Assembly: GCA_029858285.1 (NCBI GenBank)
Contig: JAOUFN010000006.1
Span: 62,001-126,000, forward strand
Direction: 5' to 3'
DNA length: 64,000 nt
Source of the DNA: Nitrospirota bacterium
Lineage (GTDB): Bacteria > Nitrospirota > JACRHL01
Part shown: positions 15,863 through 24,791 of the stretch, piece by piece
How the letters are laid out: each line of letters begins with the position of its first letter
How positions within the stretch are numbered: position 1 is the first letter of the stretch
The notes under the pieces: generated by a model
What the model saw: only the letters and a program-made list of their open reading frames with translations
What the model was told of the DNA's origin: nothing
The model's database searches: none
Position numbers and translations under genes: made by a program

Positions 15863-18800
15863 GTGGATCTTCCCCACGGGGGGCGTGACAACGTGCCGCT
15901 GGAGCAGGGCATGAACGCAACCGGAGACGGTCTGCGTCCGGTCGGGGAGGGGGGGTGGTTCTCACCCGACGCCCTGCCGGTTCTGGTGGCCTACCTGGAT
16001 TCCGGTCTGGTCTACCGGTACTGTAATGCCCGCTACACCGAATGGTTCGGCTTCGATCCCGCCGTGCGGGGGCTTACCGTGCAGGAACTGGTGGGAGCCT
16101 CCGGCTTTTCCCAGGTGCGTCACCATTTCGAGTCTGCACTGGGCGGGCGGGAGGTGGTCTACGAAACCACCCTACCGGTGGGTGATGCGGTACGCCACCT
16201 GCGGGTGTTCCTGGTGCCGGACCGGGGCGGCGCAGGCCGGGTGCGCGGGCTGTTCGCCTCGGTGCTTGATATCTCCGTCGGCCACGCGGCGGAGCGTTCC
16301 CTGCGCGACACCGCCCGGCGGCTGGCCCTGCATGTGCGCCACACCCCCCTGGCGGTGATCGAGTGGACCCCGGATTTTTGCGTCGCGGAATGGAACCGGG
16401 CCGCCGAGGTGATTTTTGGCTTCAGCCGCGAAGAGGCCATCGGTCGCCACGCTGCCGACCTGATCGTGACCGGGGACGGGCGCCAGGATATGGACCTCAC
16501 CTTCGAGGCCCTGCTCACACGGCAGGGCGGGACCTACGGCGAACTGTCCAACGTCACCAAGGACGGTCGCAGCATCCTGTGCGAATGGCACAACACACCC
16601 CTGATGGACGAGCGTGGCGAAGTAGTGGGTGTGGCGTCCACGGTGCAGGACATCACCGATCGCCGCCACACAGAACACATGCTGGAGCAGTCCCGCGACC
16701 TGCTGCAACTGGTGCTGAACGCCATCCCGGTGCGGGTGTTCTGGAAGGACACGAACCTGGTCTATATGGGATGCAACCGGCGCTTTGTCGAGGACGCCGG
16801 GCTGTCCGGCCCGGAACAGATCGTCGGTCGTGACGATTTCCAGATGCCCTGGGGAGAGCAGGCGGAACAGTATCGCGCCGACGACCGCCAGGTGATGGAA
16901 TCCGGCGTCCCCAAGCTCAATTACTTGGAAACCCTGATCGCCCCCGACGGCCGCACCATGTGGCTGCGCACCAGCAAGGTGCCCCTGCGCGGCGCGGACG
17001 GCACGGTGGTCGGGGTGATGGGGTGTTACGAGGACATCACCGAAGCCCGTCGGACCGAACGCCTCATCCAGGAGAGCGAGGAACGCTTCCGCCTTTTGGC
17101 CGAGCACATCGAGCAGGTGTTCTGGTTTGTACAGGCGGGGGACCCGGTGCGTGTCCTGTACCTCAGCCCCGCCTTCGCCCGCCTGTTTGGCGTGCCGGTG
17201 GAGCAGGTTTACCAATCCCCCCAGCGCTGGCTGGAACTGGTGCACCCCGAGGACCGACCGCGGCTTTCCGAGGCCTTCCGCGCCTTGGTGGTCGGCACCG
17301 CCAGCCGCTATGAACTGGACTACCGGGTGATCCGCCCCGACGGCACCCTGCACTGGCTTCGCGACCGGGGCACGGCCCTGCCGCCGGACGCGGGCGGCGT
17401 GCGGCGGGTGAGCGGCATCATCGAGGACATCACCGCCCGGCACCAGATGGAAGAGGCCCTGAAGGCCAGCGAGGCGCGCTACCGCCACCTGATCGAATCC
17501 GCCGCCACCGCCATGCTGGAGCAGGATTTGTCCGGGGTACTGGCCGAACTGGAACACCTGCGCACCACCGGGGTGGCGGATGCAGTCGATCTGGCCCAAC
17601 TGCTGGACCGGCAACCGGAACTGGCCAGGAACATCATCAACCGGATGCGGGTGGTGAACGCCAACCCGGCCGCTGTCCGGCTGTTCGAGGCTGACAGCCG
17701 CGAACAATTGCTGGAATCCTTTGGCAGTTGTTACCTGGCCGACTCCGAGGCGGGGTGCCGGGCCGCCCTGCTGGCCATGTTTCGGGGCGATTCCCGTTTC
17801 GATGCCGAAGTCGTTTACCGCTCCCTGGCGGGCAAACCCATCCGGGCGCTGGTGTCGTTCGCGGTTCCTGGCACGACCGAGGATTTTGCCCGTGTCACCG
17901 TGACCCTCACCGACCTCACGGAGTTGCGCCTGGCCGAAGAGATGGTGCGCAGCAAGGACCGCCTGATGCGTTCCGTGGTGGAGGGCGCCGAAATGGTGTT
18001 GTTCGCCCTGGCCCCGGACGGCACCATCACCCTTTCGGAGGGCAGCGGCCTGCGGCGGGTGGGTTTGCGGTCCGGCGAGTCGGTGGGGCGGTCGATTTTT
18101 GATCTGTATGGTGACCATCCGGACACGGTTGCCAACGTCCGTCAGGCGTTGAAAGGAACGCCGGGGCACTACACATCCCGGGTGGGGGACGCGGTGTTCG
18201 AGGTGCAACTCACCCCCCAGTTCGATGACCACAATCGCCTGACCGGTGTGGTGGGGGTGGCGGTGGAGGTGTCCCGCGCCCTGAAGGCCGAGGAGGAGGC
18301 CCGCCAGGCGTTGGCGGAGGTGGAACGCCTCCGGGAGCGGTTGGCGGCGGAGAACGTGTATCTGCAAGAGGAACTGCGCACCGAACACCACTTTGACGAA
18401 ATGGTGGGGCACAGCGCGGCGCTGGGGGAGATTCTGGCGCGGGTGGAGCAGGTGGCCCCCACTACCGCTGCGGTGCTGATTCAGGGCGAGAGCGGTACCG
18501 GCAAGGAACTCGTGGCGCGGGCCATTCACCAACTCAGCCCGCGCCGTGACCGGGCGCTGGTCAAAATCAACTGTGGTGCGATTCCGGAGAACCTGGCGGA
18601 GAGTGAACTGTTCGGCCACGAGGCCGGGGCCTTTACCAGTGCGGAACGGCAGCGCCTGGGGCGGTTCGAAGTGGCGGACGGCGGCACGCTGTTCCTGGAC
18701 GAGGTGGGGGAACTCCCCCTGGACGCCCAGGTCAAGCTGCTGCGAGTGTTGCAGGAAGGGGAGTTCGAGCGCGTGGGCGGCACCCGGACCATCACCGCAG

Positions 18801-19348
18801 ACGTGCGCATCATCGCCGCCACCAACCGGGACTTGCAGCAAATGGTAGCATCGGGTCGCTTCCGTGCGGACCTGTATTACCGGCTCAATGTGTTTCCATT
18901 GCTGGTGCCCTCGCTGCGCCAGCGTCCCGAAGATATTCCGGCCCTGGTGCAGCACTTTCTGGAGCGCTTCGCGGAGCGTCATGCCCGGCGCGTGGAGGGA
19001 ATTTCCACCCGTTCCATGGAACGCATGATGAGCTACCCGTGGCCGGGCAACATCCGTGAACTGCAAAACGTCATTGAACGCGCCGTGATCGTTGCCCGGC
19101 GACCGGTGATCGATATCGATCCGGGACTGCTTGGCGGTGCGCCTGGCGCGGACGGAGGGGCCGGGCGTACCCTGGTCGAGGTGGAACGCCAGCACATTGT
19201 TCGCATCCTCGAGGAGACCGGCTGGAAGATATCGGGAGAGCGGGGCGCTGCGGCGATTCTCGGTATGAACCCCAATACCCTGCGTTCCCGCATGGAGAAA
19301 CTCGGCGTCCGTCGAGGCGGGACGCCCTCCGGCGATTCACGGCGATAA
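15863..19348 (+). CDS. Sigma-54-dependent activator with about six PAS domains
   Basis: The protein has 1161 residues from GTG 15863, which has AGGGAGGT 6-8 bases upstream; the frame is open back to 15620. About six PAS domains occupy 35-810 (for example VIEWTPDFCVAEWNRAAEVIFGF, then the PAS/PAC pair around FWKDTNLVYMGCNRRFV). The AAA+ sigma-54 interaction domain spans about 843-1075 with Walker A GESGTGKE (about 874) and Walker B GGTLFLDE. The sigma-54 contact loop reads GAFTSA, not GAFTGA. A Fis-type helix-turn-helix ends the protein (GAAAILGMNPNTLRSRMEKL). No receiver domain is present, so signals enter through the PAS domains. Its targets are unknown; the divergent neighbour is a desaturase. 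Confidence 0.93.
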   Translation: MDLPHGGRDNVPLEQGMNATGDGLRPVGEGGWFSPDALPVLVAYLDSGLVYRYCNARYTEWFGFDPAVRGLTVQELVGASGFSQVRHHFESALGGREVVYETTLPVGDAVRHLRVFLVPDRGGAGRVRGLFASVLDISVGHAAERSLRDTARRLALHVRHTPLAVIEWTPDFCVAEWNRAAEVIFGFSREEAIGRHAADLIVTGDGRQDMDLTFEALLTRQGGTYGELSNVTKDGRSILCEWHNTPLMDERGEVVGVASTVQDITDRRHTEHMLEQSRDLLQLVLNAIPVRVFWKDTNLVYMGCNRRFVEDAGLSGPEQIVGRDDFQMPWGEQAEQYRADDRQVMESGVPKLNYLETLIAPDGRTMWLRTSKVPLRGADGTVVGVMGCYEDITEARRTERLIQESEERFRLLAEHIEQVFWFVQAGDPVRVLYLSPAFARLFGVPVEQVYQSPQRWLELVHPEDRPRLSEAFRALVVGTASRYELDYRVIRPDGTLHWLRDRGTALPPDAGGVRRVSGIIEDITARHQMEEALKASEARYRHLIESAATAMLEQDLSGVLAELEHLRTTGVADAVDLAQLLDRQPELARNIINRMRVVNANPAAVRLFEADSREQLLESFGSCYLADSEAGCRAALLAMFRGDSRFDAEVVYRSLAGKPIRALVSFAVPGTTEDFARVTVTLTDLTELRLAEEMVRSKDRLMRSVVEGAEMVLFALAPDGTITLSEGSGLRRVGLRSGESVGRSIFDLYGDHPDTVANVRQALKGTPGHYTSRVGDAVFEVQLTPQFDDHNRLTGVVGVAVEVSRALKAEEEARQALAEVERLRERLAAENVYLQEELRTEHHFDEMVGHSAALGEILARVEQVAPTTAAVLIQGESGTGKELVARAIHQLSPRRDRALVKINCGAIPENLAESELFGHEAGAFTSAERQRLGRFEVADGGTLFLDEVGELPLDAQVKLLRVLQEGEFERVGGTRTITADVRIIAATNRDLQQMVASGRFRADLYYRLNVFPLLVPSLRQRPEDIPALVQHFLERFAERHARRVEGISTRSMERMMSYPWPGNIRELQNVIERAVIVARRPVIDIDPGLLGGAPGADGGAGRTLVEVERQHIVRILEETGWKISGERGAAAILGMNPNTLRSRMEKLGVRRGGTPSGDSRR

Positions 19349-19508
19349 CCGGCAGGGGAGTCCCCCTTCCGATGCAATTCCCCATATCCGCCCCGCAACG
19401 CTGCCCCCTAAATGGTGCACGTGGAACACGGTATTTCACGCGTTTCACGATATTTCGTAAAAACGCCCCCCATTTATCGCACGGAGACGGCTTCCTGGTT
19501 ATCGATGT

Positions 19509-19530
19509 ATCACATTGTTTTTAATGTGAT
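19509..19530. promoter_or_regulatory. Perfect palindrome upstream of XRE regulator 2
   Basis: ATCACATT-GTTTTT-AATGTGAT has perfect 8-base arms, 113 bases before ATG 19643, in an AT-rich stretch unlike the rest of the window. It is an operator candidate. Its arms differ from those upstream of XRE regulator 1. Confidence 0.55.
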
Positions 19531-19642
19531 TTTAAAAAAATATCGGGACATTCCTCTGTCTGGCATGCAACGTGCTGTGTACATGGGCTGAAACCGGCGC
19601 ACACCAAGCGTCGTCAGAGAATACCAAAGGGGGTTACACCAT

Positions 19643-20101
19643 ATGATCAAGTGGGAGTCCATGAGCAACACGATGACCAACACCCGGAGCGCCAGCACCG
19701 CTTTCACCAGCGCCACCTCGGCCGCGCCCCAAACCGCCACCGATGGCGCCGATTTTGGCGCCACGCTGCGTTCACTGCGGCTGGCCAAAGGGGTGGGACT
19801 GCGCCAGTTGGCCCGCCGCATCGGCATCAGCCCCACCTATCTGTCCCAGGTGGAACGGGGCGACACCGCGCCGCCGGTGGAAGAGCGCGTTCTGGCCATG
19901 GCCCAGGAACTGGGAGGAGATCCCGACGAACTGCTGGCTCTGGCCGGACGTATCCCGACTGCGGTGCGCGCCGCCATGTCCCGGCATCCGGGTGAAATGA
20001 CCGCGCTGATCGTCGCTGCGGGACAACTTTCCCAGGAGGGGTTGTCGGAACTGATCCGCGCCGCCGAGTCGATATCCAAATCCGCTGGGGGGCGTCACTA
20101 G
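19643..20101 (+). CDS. XRE-family transcriptional regulator (paralogue 2)
   Basis: The protein has 152 residues. A Ser/Thr/Ala-rich N-terminal 36 residues precede the helix-turn-helix (LRSLRLAKGVGLRQLARRIG, then ISPTYLSQVERGDTAPP). The C-terminal helical domain is DELLALAGRIPTAVRAAMSRHPGEMTALI. It is closest to paralogue 3, sharing the GRIPxxxRAAxxRHPxEMTALI block. GGGGG lies 8 bases before ATG 19643; an ATG at 19661 preceded by GGGAG is an alternative. A strong terminator follows at 20241. Confidence 0.88.
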   Translation: MIKWESMSNTMTNTRSASTAFTSATSAAPQTATDGADFGATLRSLRLAKGVGLRQLARRIGISPTYLSQVERGDTAPPVEERVLAMAQELGGDPDELLALAGRIPTAVRAAMSRHPGEMTALIVAAGQLSQEGLSELIRAAESISKSAGGRH

Positions 20102-20240
20102 GCCCCTGAGCGGGAAGCCGGGAAACCGGGGAGTGCGGGGGAGGCCGGCAACGGCTCCCCCGCCTTCCCCAGCCCGTTTCGCCGCCTGCCGCACGGGGGT
20201 GTGCAGACGGTTTGCAGCCAACCCCGGCCACTCATACCGC

Positions 20241-20278
20241 GGTGGCGTCGCCTGCGATAGCGACGCCACCATTTTTTT
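20241..20278 (+). terminator. Rho-independent terminator
   Basis: The perfect 11-base arms GGTGGCGTCGC and GCGACGCCACC with an 8-base loop are followed by ATTTTTTT. It lies 140 bases after XRE regulator 2. Confidence 0.9.
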
Positions 20279-21053
20279 GTCTTCCCCAGCCCCGCAACCG
20301 CCCGGGACGGAATCCTCGCCGATACAGCCCCGGAAACTGGCATCAACTCGCCACCAATGCCGGAAGCAAACCGCGGCGCAGGGCCATCTTCCCTGCCCGC
20401 CCCGGCAACGCCTTGCCCCCGGTCTGCGGACAACTGTTTAATGGCTATACACACCGACGCGCTATCGGGAATAAATCCGGGTGTTTTACAGAAATTTAAC
20501 CGCTCACCCCAACGAAATTTTTGGGGTGTATCGGAAGTTTGTTTTATCGTTAACGCACATAAAAAACTACGCTATCCAGCATGGTCCTTATGACATGTTT
20601 TTCAGGAATAATGTATGACATATATCAAAATGGTTTGACAATTTTTGATGGCTTTCCTATTCTCGCAAAAAGGCGCAGAAAGTCTGCCATTTTTTACGGC
20701 AAACTTGACGAGCCTTGGCTCGGGGGAGAGGTCTGTTGTTGGCGGTTCCCGGCACGCCCGTCAGTTTCTGATGCGGGACCCGGGGCAGCCTCCTTTCCCC
20801 CCCGGAGATTGAGTGGAAGTCTGGTGCTTGCCACGGGGGCTGGCCTCTGCGGGGGGGGCTGTGCGGCACGCACCACGCACGGGGGGGATTCCCCTGAATA
20901 AATGATTTGGAAACAGATTCGGGATGCCCTTCGAGGGTGCCTGTCGGTGCGTGTATTGGCGGTGTGTGCGACCCGGGCGGGGCTTGTCCTGTGCCGGTCG
21001 TTCCCGGGAAGTGGGGGAGCGGGGTTGCCATTCATTTTTCTGGCGGGAGTTAC
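20279..21053. other. Long non-coding leader region of XRE regulator 3
   Basis: No convincing gene lies in these 775 bases. They hold a perfect inverted repeat CACCCCAA-cgaaattt-TTGGGGTG (20505-20528). An AT-rich island (20470-20690) carries two ATGACAT direct repeats (20589 and 20614) and the promoter at 20635. Downstream is about 390 bases of GC-rich leader. A small RNA or long 5' UTR is possible but not shown. Confidence 0.4.
20635..20663 (+). promoter_or_regulatory. Consensus sigma-70 promoter
   Basis: TTGACA (20635-20640), a 17-base spacer and TATTCT (20658-20663) make a near-consensus promoter in an AT-rich island. The next gene is XRE regulator 3, about 390 bases downstream. The ATGACAT repeats just upstream could be regulator sites. 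Confidence 0.65.
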
Positions 21054-21518
21054 ATGGATCACCACACAGCTACGGAGTCATATAAATTGACAGCCACCAC
21101 CCCACCTCGAGGGACTGGTCCGGTTGAGGGTGGCTGGCGTCCGCAAAGACGCCTGCCTGCACCGGAATTCGGAATGCGGGTGCGCGCCCTGAGGGTCAGC
21201 AAAGGATTCGGCTTGCGGGAGTTTGCGCGCCAGGTGGATATCAGCCCTACCTATTTGTCCCAGGTGGAGCGGGGTGAAGTTCCTCCGCCCGCCGAGCCCC
21301 GGGTGGTCACCATCGCACAGGCGCTGGATCAGGATCCGGCGGAGCTCCTGGCGTTGGCCGGTCGCATCCCCCAGGACATCCGTGCCGCGCTTATGCGTCA
21401 CCCCGCCGAGATGACTGCCCTGATTGCCGCTGGCGCCCGCCTCACCCGCGAACAACTACTGGAACTGGTACTCCTGGCCCAGAAATTTCCCGGTGGAAAA
21501 AAGTCCCCCTTGAAGTAG
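21054..21518 (+). CDS. XRE-family transcriptional regulator (paralogue 3)
   Basis: The protein has 154 residues from ATG 21054 (GGGAG 5-9 bases upstream). About 40 variable N-terminal residues precede the helix-turn-helix (VRALRVSKGFGLREFARQVD, then ISPTYLSQVERGEVPPP). The C-terminal helical domain is AELLALAGRIPQDIRAALMRHPAEMTALI. It ends in a Lys-rich tail (GGKKSPLK). It is very similar to the protein 950 bases upstream; tandem duplication is the simplest explanation. Promoter and leader are separate (20635). Confidence 0.88.
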   Translation: MDHHTATESYKLTATTPPRGTGPVEGGWRPQRRLPAPEFGMRVRALRVSKGFGLREFARQVDISPTYLSQVERGEVPPPAEPRVVTIAQALDQDPAELLALAGRIPQDIRAALMRHPAEMTALIAAGARLTREQLLELVLLAQKFPGGKKSPLK

Positions 21519-21521
21519 CCC

Positions 21522-21542
21522 GTGGCGGGCCGTTCCCGCCAC
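21522..21542 (+). terminator. Hairpin terminator after XRE regulator 3
   Basis: GTGGCGGG-ccgtt-CCCGCCAC is a perfect 8-base stem starting 4 bases after the stop codon, followed by pyrimidine-rich sequence. Confidence 0.6.
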
Positions 21543-22112
21543 ACCCTTCTTCCCCCTTTCCCCCATTCGACGGCCCCTGCCTCGAGGTTTGCCTGGGCCA
21601 CCGGTAGACCGGGGGAGATCTCACGAAAAGCATGGTGTTGGGGGAGATTCAGCCAACGGCCGTGTGGGTATCCCCTTCCTCCGATCAATGCGGATTTGCC
21701 ACACGATTTACGCGCAGGCGCCCGCAAGGCCCGGCAAGGATAAGCCCAATTCTGGCCCTTCCAGAGGGTAAATATGCGGTTTTTGCCCCCGCCCCCACCG
21801 CATCGGGGAAGGCCCAGACAAGGGCGCAGAACCGGCGCTCAGCCCCTTCTTCTCCCCAGTGGGGTGGAAGGGCGGGGTTGTGCGCACGGTACGTGATATC
21901 GAAGAACAACCCACGCCACTTATCTGGACCGGCGGGGCCGTACGCCTTCCGAAAGCCGTCGATTGGTTAAGCGGGTTGCGCTTCGACTGGCGCAGCGCGA
22001 ACGATTTTTTTATTTTTCGGGATGGAGGATGGCGCGGCCTGTTTCGCGATGAACGCGGGCCTGCCGTGGATTTTACGCGAATACCGCAGCGTGCCGCCCC
22101 CGCTCACGCCCC
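21543..22112. other. Intergenic region
   Basis: These 570 bases lie between the convergent XRE regulator 3 and the ankyrin-repeat gene. I see no coding region I trust. A weak + frame at 21859-22116 lacks a ribosome-binding site and family features. The right end carries one copy of the dispersed TACCGCAGCG repeat (22061-22096). Confidence 0.35.
22061..22096. repeat. Dispersed intergenic repeat copy
   Basis: The sequence ending GAATACCGCAGCGTGCC resembles the copy at 28801-28838 (GGATACCGCAGCGGGCC), with ATTTT-rich flank on the left in both. The core also occurs twice in the RRM leader (4672-4829). All copies are intergenic. Confidence 0.45.
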
Positions 22113-22880
22113 CTAGTGGCCGGTGTGGACGGGTGCGGCGGGGCCCTTGTAGTTGGCGATGGCCTCCTCCACCAACCGGATCAATTCCGGATCGGCACTT
22201 TTTTTGGCCAGTTTGAGGGCGGTGACGCCACCGCGCGCAGCGTTGTTCGGATTGGCGCCCGCCGCCACCAGAATGCGTGCCGATTCGGTGTGGCCGAATT
22301 TGATGCACTCCATCAACACCGTGCTGTGATGGTGATCGGCGGTGTTGACGTCGGCCCCCAGGGCGATCAGGGTGCGCACCGCCTCGTGCCGGTCGTGCAG
22401 GGCGGCCTGCATCAGGGCGGTTCCGGCCCGCCAGTGACGGGCTTCCAGGTTGGCCCCGGCGTGCACCATCTGTTCCAGCACCTGGGTATGGCCGGCCATG
22501 GCCGCTTCCATCAGCGGCGTGCCCCCCATGGTGCCCACGACCGCCGCGTTGGCCCCGGCCGCGATCAGCAGCGCGACCACCTCGGTGTAGCCCTCGGAGG
22601 CGGCGACCCACAAGGGAGTGCGGCGGTTGTCCGGTTGAGTTTCCAGGGGCGGATGGTCGGCCAGCAGGGTGCGCACGGTGTCCACGTCGCCCTGCGCGGC
22701 GGCCTCCCACAGCAGCACCCCCGGCTCCATGGTGGGGGCGGGAGCCGCCGGGTTGCCATTGGCCGGGGGCGTGCCCCGCCGGGTGTCCGCCGGTTCTGCC
22801 GCCAGCGTGGCGGAGGCCATGCAGGCCACAAGCGCCACCGCCACCACTGCCCCGAAACCCAGCGAAGCAATCCGCCGCAT
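22113..22880 (-). CDS. Exported ankyrin-repeat protein
   Basis: The protein has 255 residues with a signal peptide at about 1-28 (VVAVALVACMASATLAAEPA), probably for export to the periplasm. Five to six ankyrin repeats cover about 58-240 (for example RRTPLWVAASEGYTEVVALLIAAGAN and GTALMQAALHDRHEAVRTLIALGADVN). Ankyrin arrays bind proteins; bacterial periplasmic examples include catalase-linked AnkB types. GGGAG precedes ATG 22880. The gene stands alone, so the partner is unknown. Confidence 0.9.
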   Translation of the reverse strand: MRRIASLGFGAVVAVALVACMASATLAAEPADTRRGTPPANGNPAAPAPTMEPGVLLWEAAAQGDVDTVRTLLADHPPLETQPDNRRTPLWVAASEGYTEVVALLIAAGANAAVVGTMGGTPLMEAAMAGHTQVLEQMVHAGANLEARHWRAGTALMQAALHDRHEAVRTLIALGADVNTADHHHSTVLMECIKFGHTESARILVAAGANPNNAARGGVTALKLAKKSADPELIRLVEEAIANYKGPAAPVHTGH

Positions 22881-23143
22881 GGTCAGAACTCCCTTTCAGA
22901 TGTGATCTGCCAACCTCCACGAAATCCGGCACAACATACCGGAATCAAAGGGGGAAAATATATGCGGAGGCAACTTGTGCCTTTTGTCATGGCCTAATGG
23001 CGCGGGTGGTGCCAGCGTGGGTACGGTGGCGACGGAGGCCGGGCACCGGATGGACCAGAAGCTGCGCGGTTGGCCGAAGTGGGGGACAATTAGGAGGCGT
23101 CGAAGGGGGGCTTCCGTGGCCGTGGGGAAAAAGGGGGACCGGG

Positions 23144-24019
23144 ATGATTCAGATCGCCGCCGACTACTTTACCGACCCTGTCTGCTCCTGGTCGTGGGCC
23201 AACGAGCCGGTGTTGCGACGCCTGCTGTGTGCTTACGGTCACGATATGGTGATTCACCACCGCATGGGCGGGTTGCTGGGATCTCGCGACGCCGCCTTCG
23301 TCGATGCGCAAAATGCCCTTTCCGGCCCCGACCCGGTTCAATACCGGGAGCACCAGGATGAGGTGTGCCGGGGGGCGCAGGTGCCTTTCGATGCCCGCGT
23401 GTGGGATCGCCACGCACCTCTTTCCAGCTACCCTGCTTGCATTGCCGTCAAGGCTGCCGGATTGCAGGGGGCGGGGTTCGAGGCAGCCTACCTGCGCCGC
23501 GTGCGCGAGGCCTTTTTTACCGAGTGCCGCCCGGTGGACAGCCGCGATGCCCTGCTGGCCCTGGCACGAGAGGTGACGGGGTTGGACCTGGAGCGCTTTG
23601 CCGTGGAGGTGGACGGCCCCCTGGCCCGGGAGAATTTCGCCGCCGATCTGGTGGCCACCCGCACCCCGGTGCCGGGTGCCCGCGACGTCAAGACGGAGCC
23701 GGATGGCGCACGCCGCTATGGCTTTCCCACCATGGTGTTGATGAACGGGGTGGGGGACGCTCGGGTGCTGGACGCCGATCATTGTTTTGACGATTATCGG
23801 CAGTCCATACAGGAGCTTGCCCCCGATCTGGTTGCCACCCAGCCTCCGACACCGCTGGAGTTTCTGGGGCGCTTCGGGCGAGTGACCACCCGCGAGGTGG
23901 CGGACTGCTGCGGCCTGGATTTCGACGCCGCGCGGCGGCAACTGGAACAACTGGAGAAAGACGGTCGGGTACTGGGTCGCCCGGTGGCGGAACACCACAT
24001 GTGGCGGGCGCTGCCGTAA
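23144..24019 (+). CDS. DsbA-family (FrnE-like) thioredoxin-fold protein with C-terminal helix-turn-helix-like domain
   Basis: The protein has 291 residues from ATG 23144. The N-terminus DYFTDPVCSWSWANEPVLRR is the thioredoxin-fold start of the FrnE/DsbA-like group, with CSWSW in place of CxxC. A helical insertion follows, then YGFPTMVLMNG (cis-Pro loop, near residue 197). Residues about 235-285 (FLGRFGRVTTREVADCCGLD then a QLEKDGRVLGRPV wing) look like a winged helix. There is no signal peptide, so it is cytoplasmic. FrnE-like proteins act as disulfide isomerases or in oxidative-stress defence. The single Cys argues against classical oxidoreduction. Confidence 0.8.
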   Translation: MIQIAADYFTDPVCSWSWANEPVLRRLLCAYGHDMVIHHRMGGLLGSRDAAFVDAQNALSGPDPVQYREHQDEVCRGAQVPFDARVWDRHAPLSSYPACIAVKAAGLQGAGFEAAYLRRVREAFFTECRPVDSRDALLALAREVTGLDLERFAVEVDGPLARENFAADLVATRTPVPGARDVKTEPDGARRYGFPTMVLMNGVGDARVLDADHCFDDYRQSIQELAPDLVATQPPTPLEFLGRFGRVTTREVADCCGLDFDAARRQLEQLEKDGRVLGRPVAEHHMWRALP

Positions 24020-24020
24020 A

Positions 24021-24051
24021 GCGGCGCAGGCAGGGGAAACGCCTGCGCCGC
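24021..24051. terminator. Bidirectional hairpin terminator
   Basis: GCGGCGCAGGC-aggggaaac-GCCTGCGCCGC is a perfect 11-base stem between two convergent genes (stop at 24019 and 24080). Confidence 0.8.
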
Positions 24052-24079
24052 ATTCCGGTCGTGGTAGCCCACGGGGAGG

Positions 24080-24781
24080 TTAGCGGTCGCGCTGTACCGT
24101 GACCATCGCCCCGGGACCGAGCCAACGATGCCCTTCCCCAAGGCCCGACGTGGCCAGTCCGTCGTCCGCCGTGACCACTCCGGCATGGAGGGTCACCTGA
24201 TCCCTCAGGTCGTCACGTGCGGCGTCGTACCCGGTTCCCATCAGGGCCGGGACGGTGGCGGCAGTTTCCGTGTTGGCTTCGGTTCCGGCGTCATAAACGG
24301 AAAGCGGAAAGGTCCGCGATTCGCCCGCAGCCATGTCTCCCACCAGAGCGTCCTTCAACCCGGCAAAGCCGTCGTTGGTGGCCCCCAGCATGGCTGCCAC
24401 GCTGATGCGCATGTCGGGACGCCGGGGGGCGCCCACGGTGACCGTCCTGGCGTTCCCAGGCAGGGTCAGCCCGGCGCCGCTGGCGGCGTCGGCCACGGCG
24501 GTGTCCGCAGCGGCCTCGTTCACGAAACCGGAGGGATCTCCCCCTTCGGCCAGCAGTTCCAGCCCATCGCTGGCGGCGGCCCCGATTTGCCACGGGGTGT
24601 AGCCGGGGGTGTGCAACACCACGGCGGCAGGCGCCAGGGGCTGGCCGTGGGTCGCGTTGGTATAAGTAACGGTGTACAGGGCGGGCGCCACCTTGGCGGC
24701 ATCCTGGCAACCACCGGCCAGCAGTGCGGCGGAGAGCGCGCCCGCCACGGCGAGGCCTCGAATGACAATGGTGTGATTCAT
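24080..24781 (-). CDS. Spondin-domain lipoprotein
   Basis: The protein has 233 residues. The N-terminus has a lipobox (ALLAGGC, Cys at about 25). The rest matches bacterial Spondin_N proteins: YTVTYTNATHGQPLAPAAVVLHTP, then ASDGLELLAEGGD, LGATNDGFAGL and LSVYDAGTEANTE with the conserved D-A-G-T-E-x-N. Spondin domains are extracellular and adhesion-like. GGAG lies 6 bases before ATG 24781. The neighbouring gene 24792-25496 upstream encodes a second spondin protein, 10 bases away, so they form an operon. Confidence 0.9.
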   Translation of the reverse strand: MNHTIVIRGLAVAGALSAALLAGGCQDAAKVAPALYTVTYTNATHGQPLAPAAVVLHTPGYTPWQIGAAASDGLELLAEGGDPSGFVNEAAADTAVADAASGAGLTLPGNARTVTVGAPRRPDMRISVAAMLGATNDGFAGLKDALVGDMAAGESRTFPLSVYDAGTEANTETAATVPALMGTGYDAARDDLRDQVTLHAGVVTADDGLATSGLGEGHRWLGPGAMVTVQRDR

Positions 24782-24791
24782 CACGGGCTCC

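Noticed and set aside
16172-19195. 1007-residue open frame antisense to the sigma-54 activator
   Set aside because: High-GC shadow frame; lacks family motifs and lies opposite a gene with full domain content.
21859-22116. 85-residue + frame between the XRE and ankyrin genes
   Set aside because: No ribosome-binding site, no domain, overlaps the dispersed repeat and the end of the ankyrin gene.
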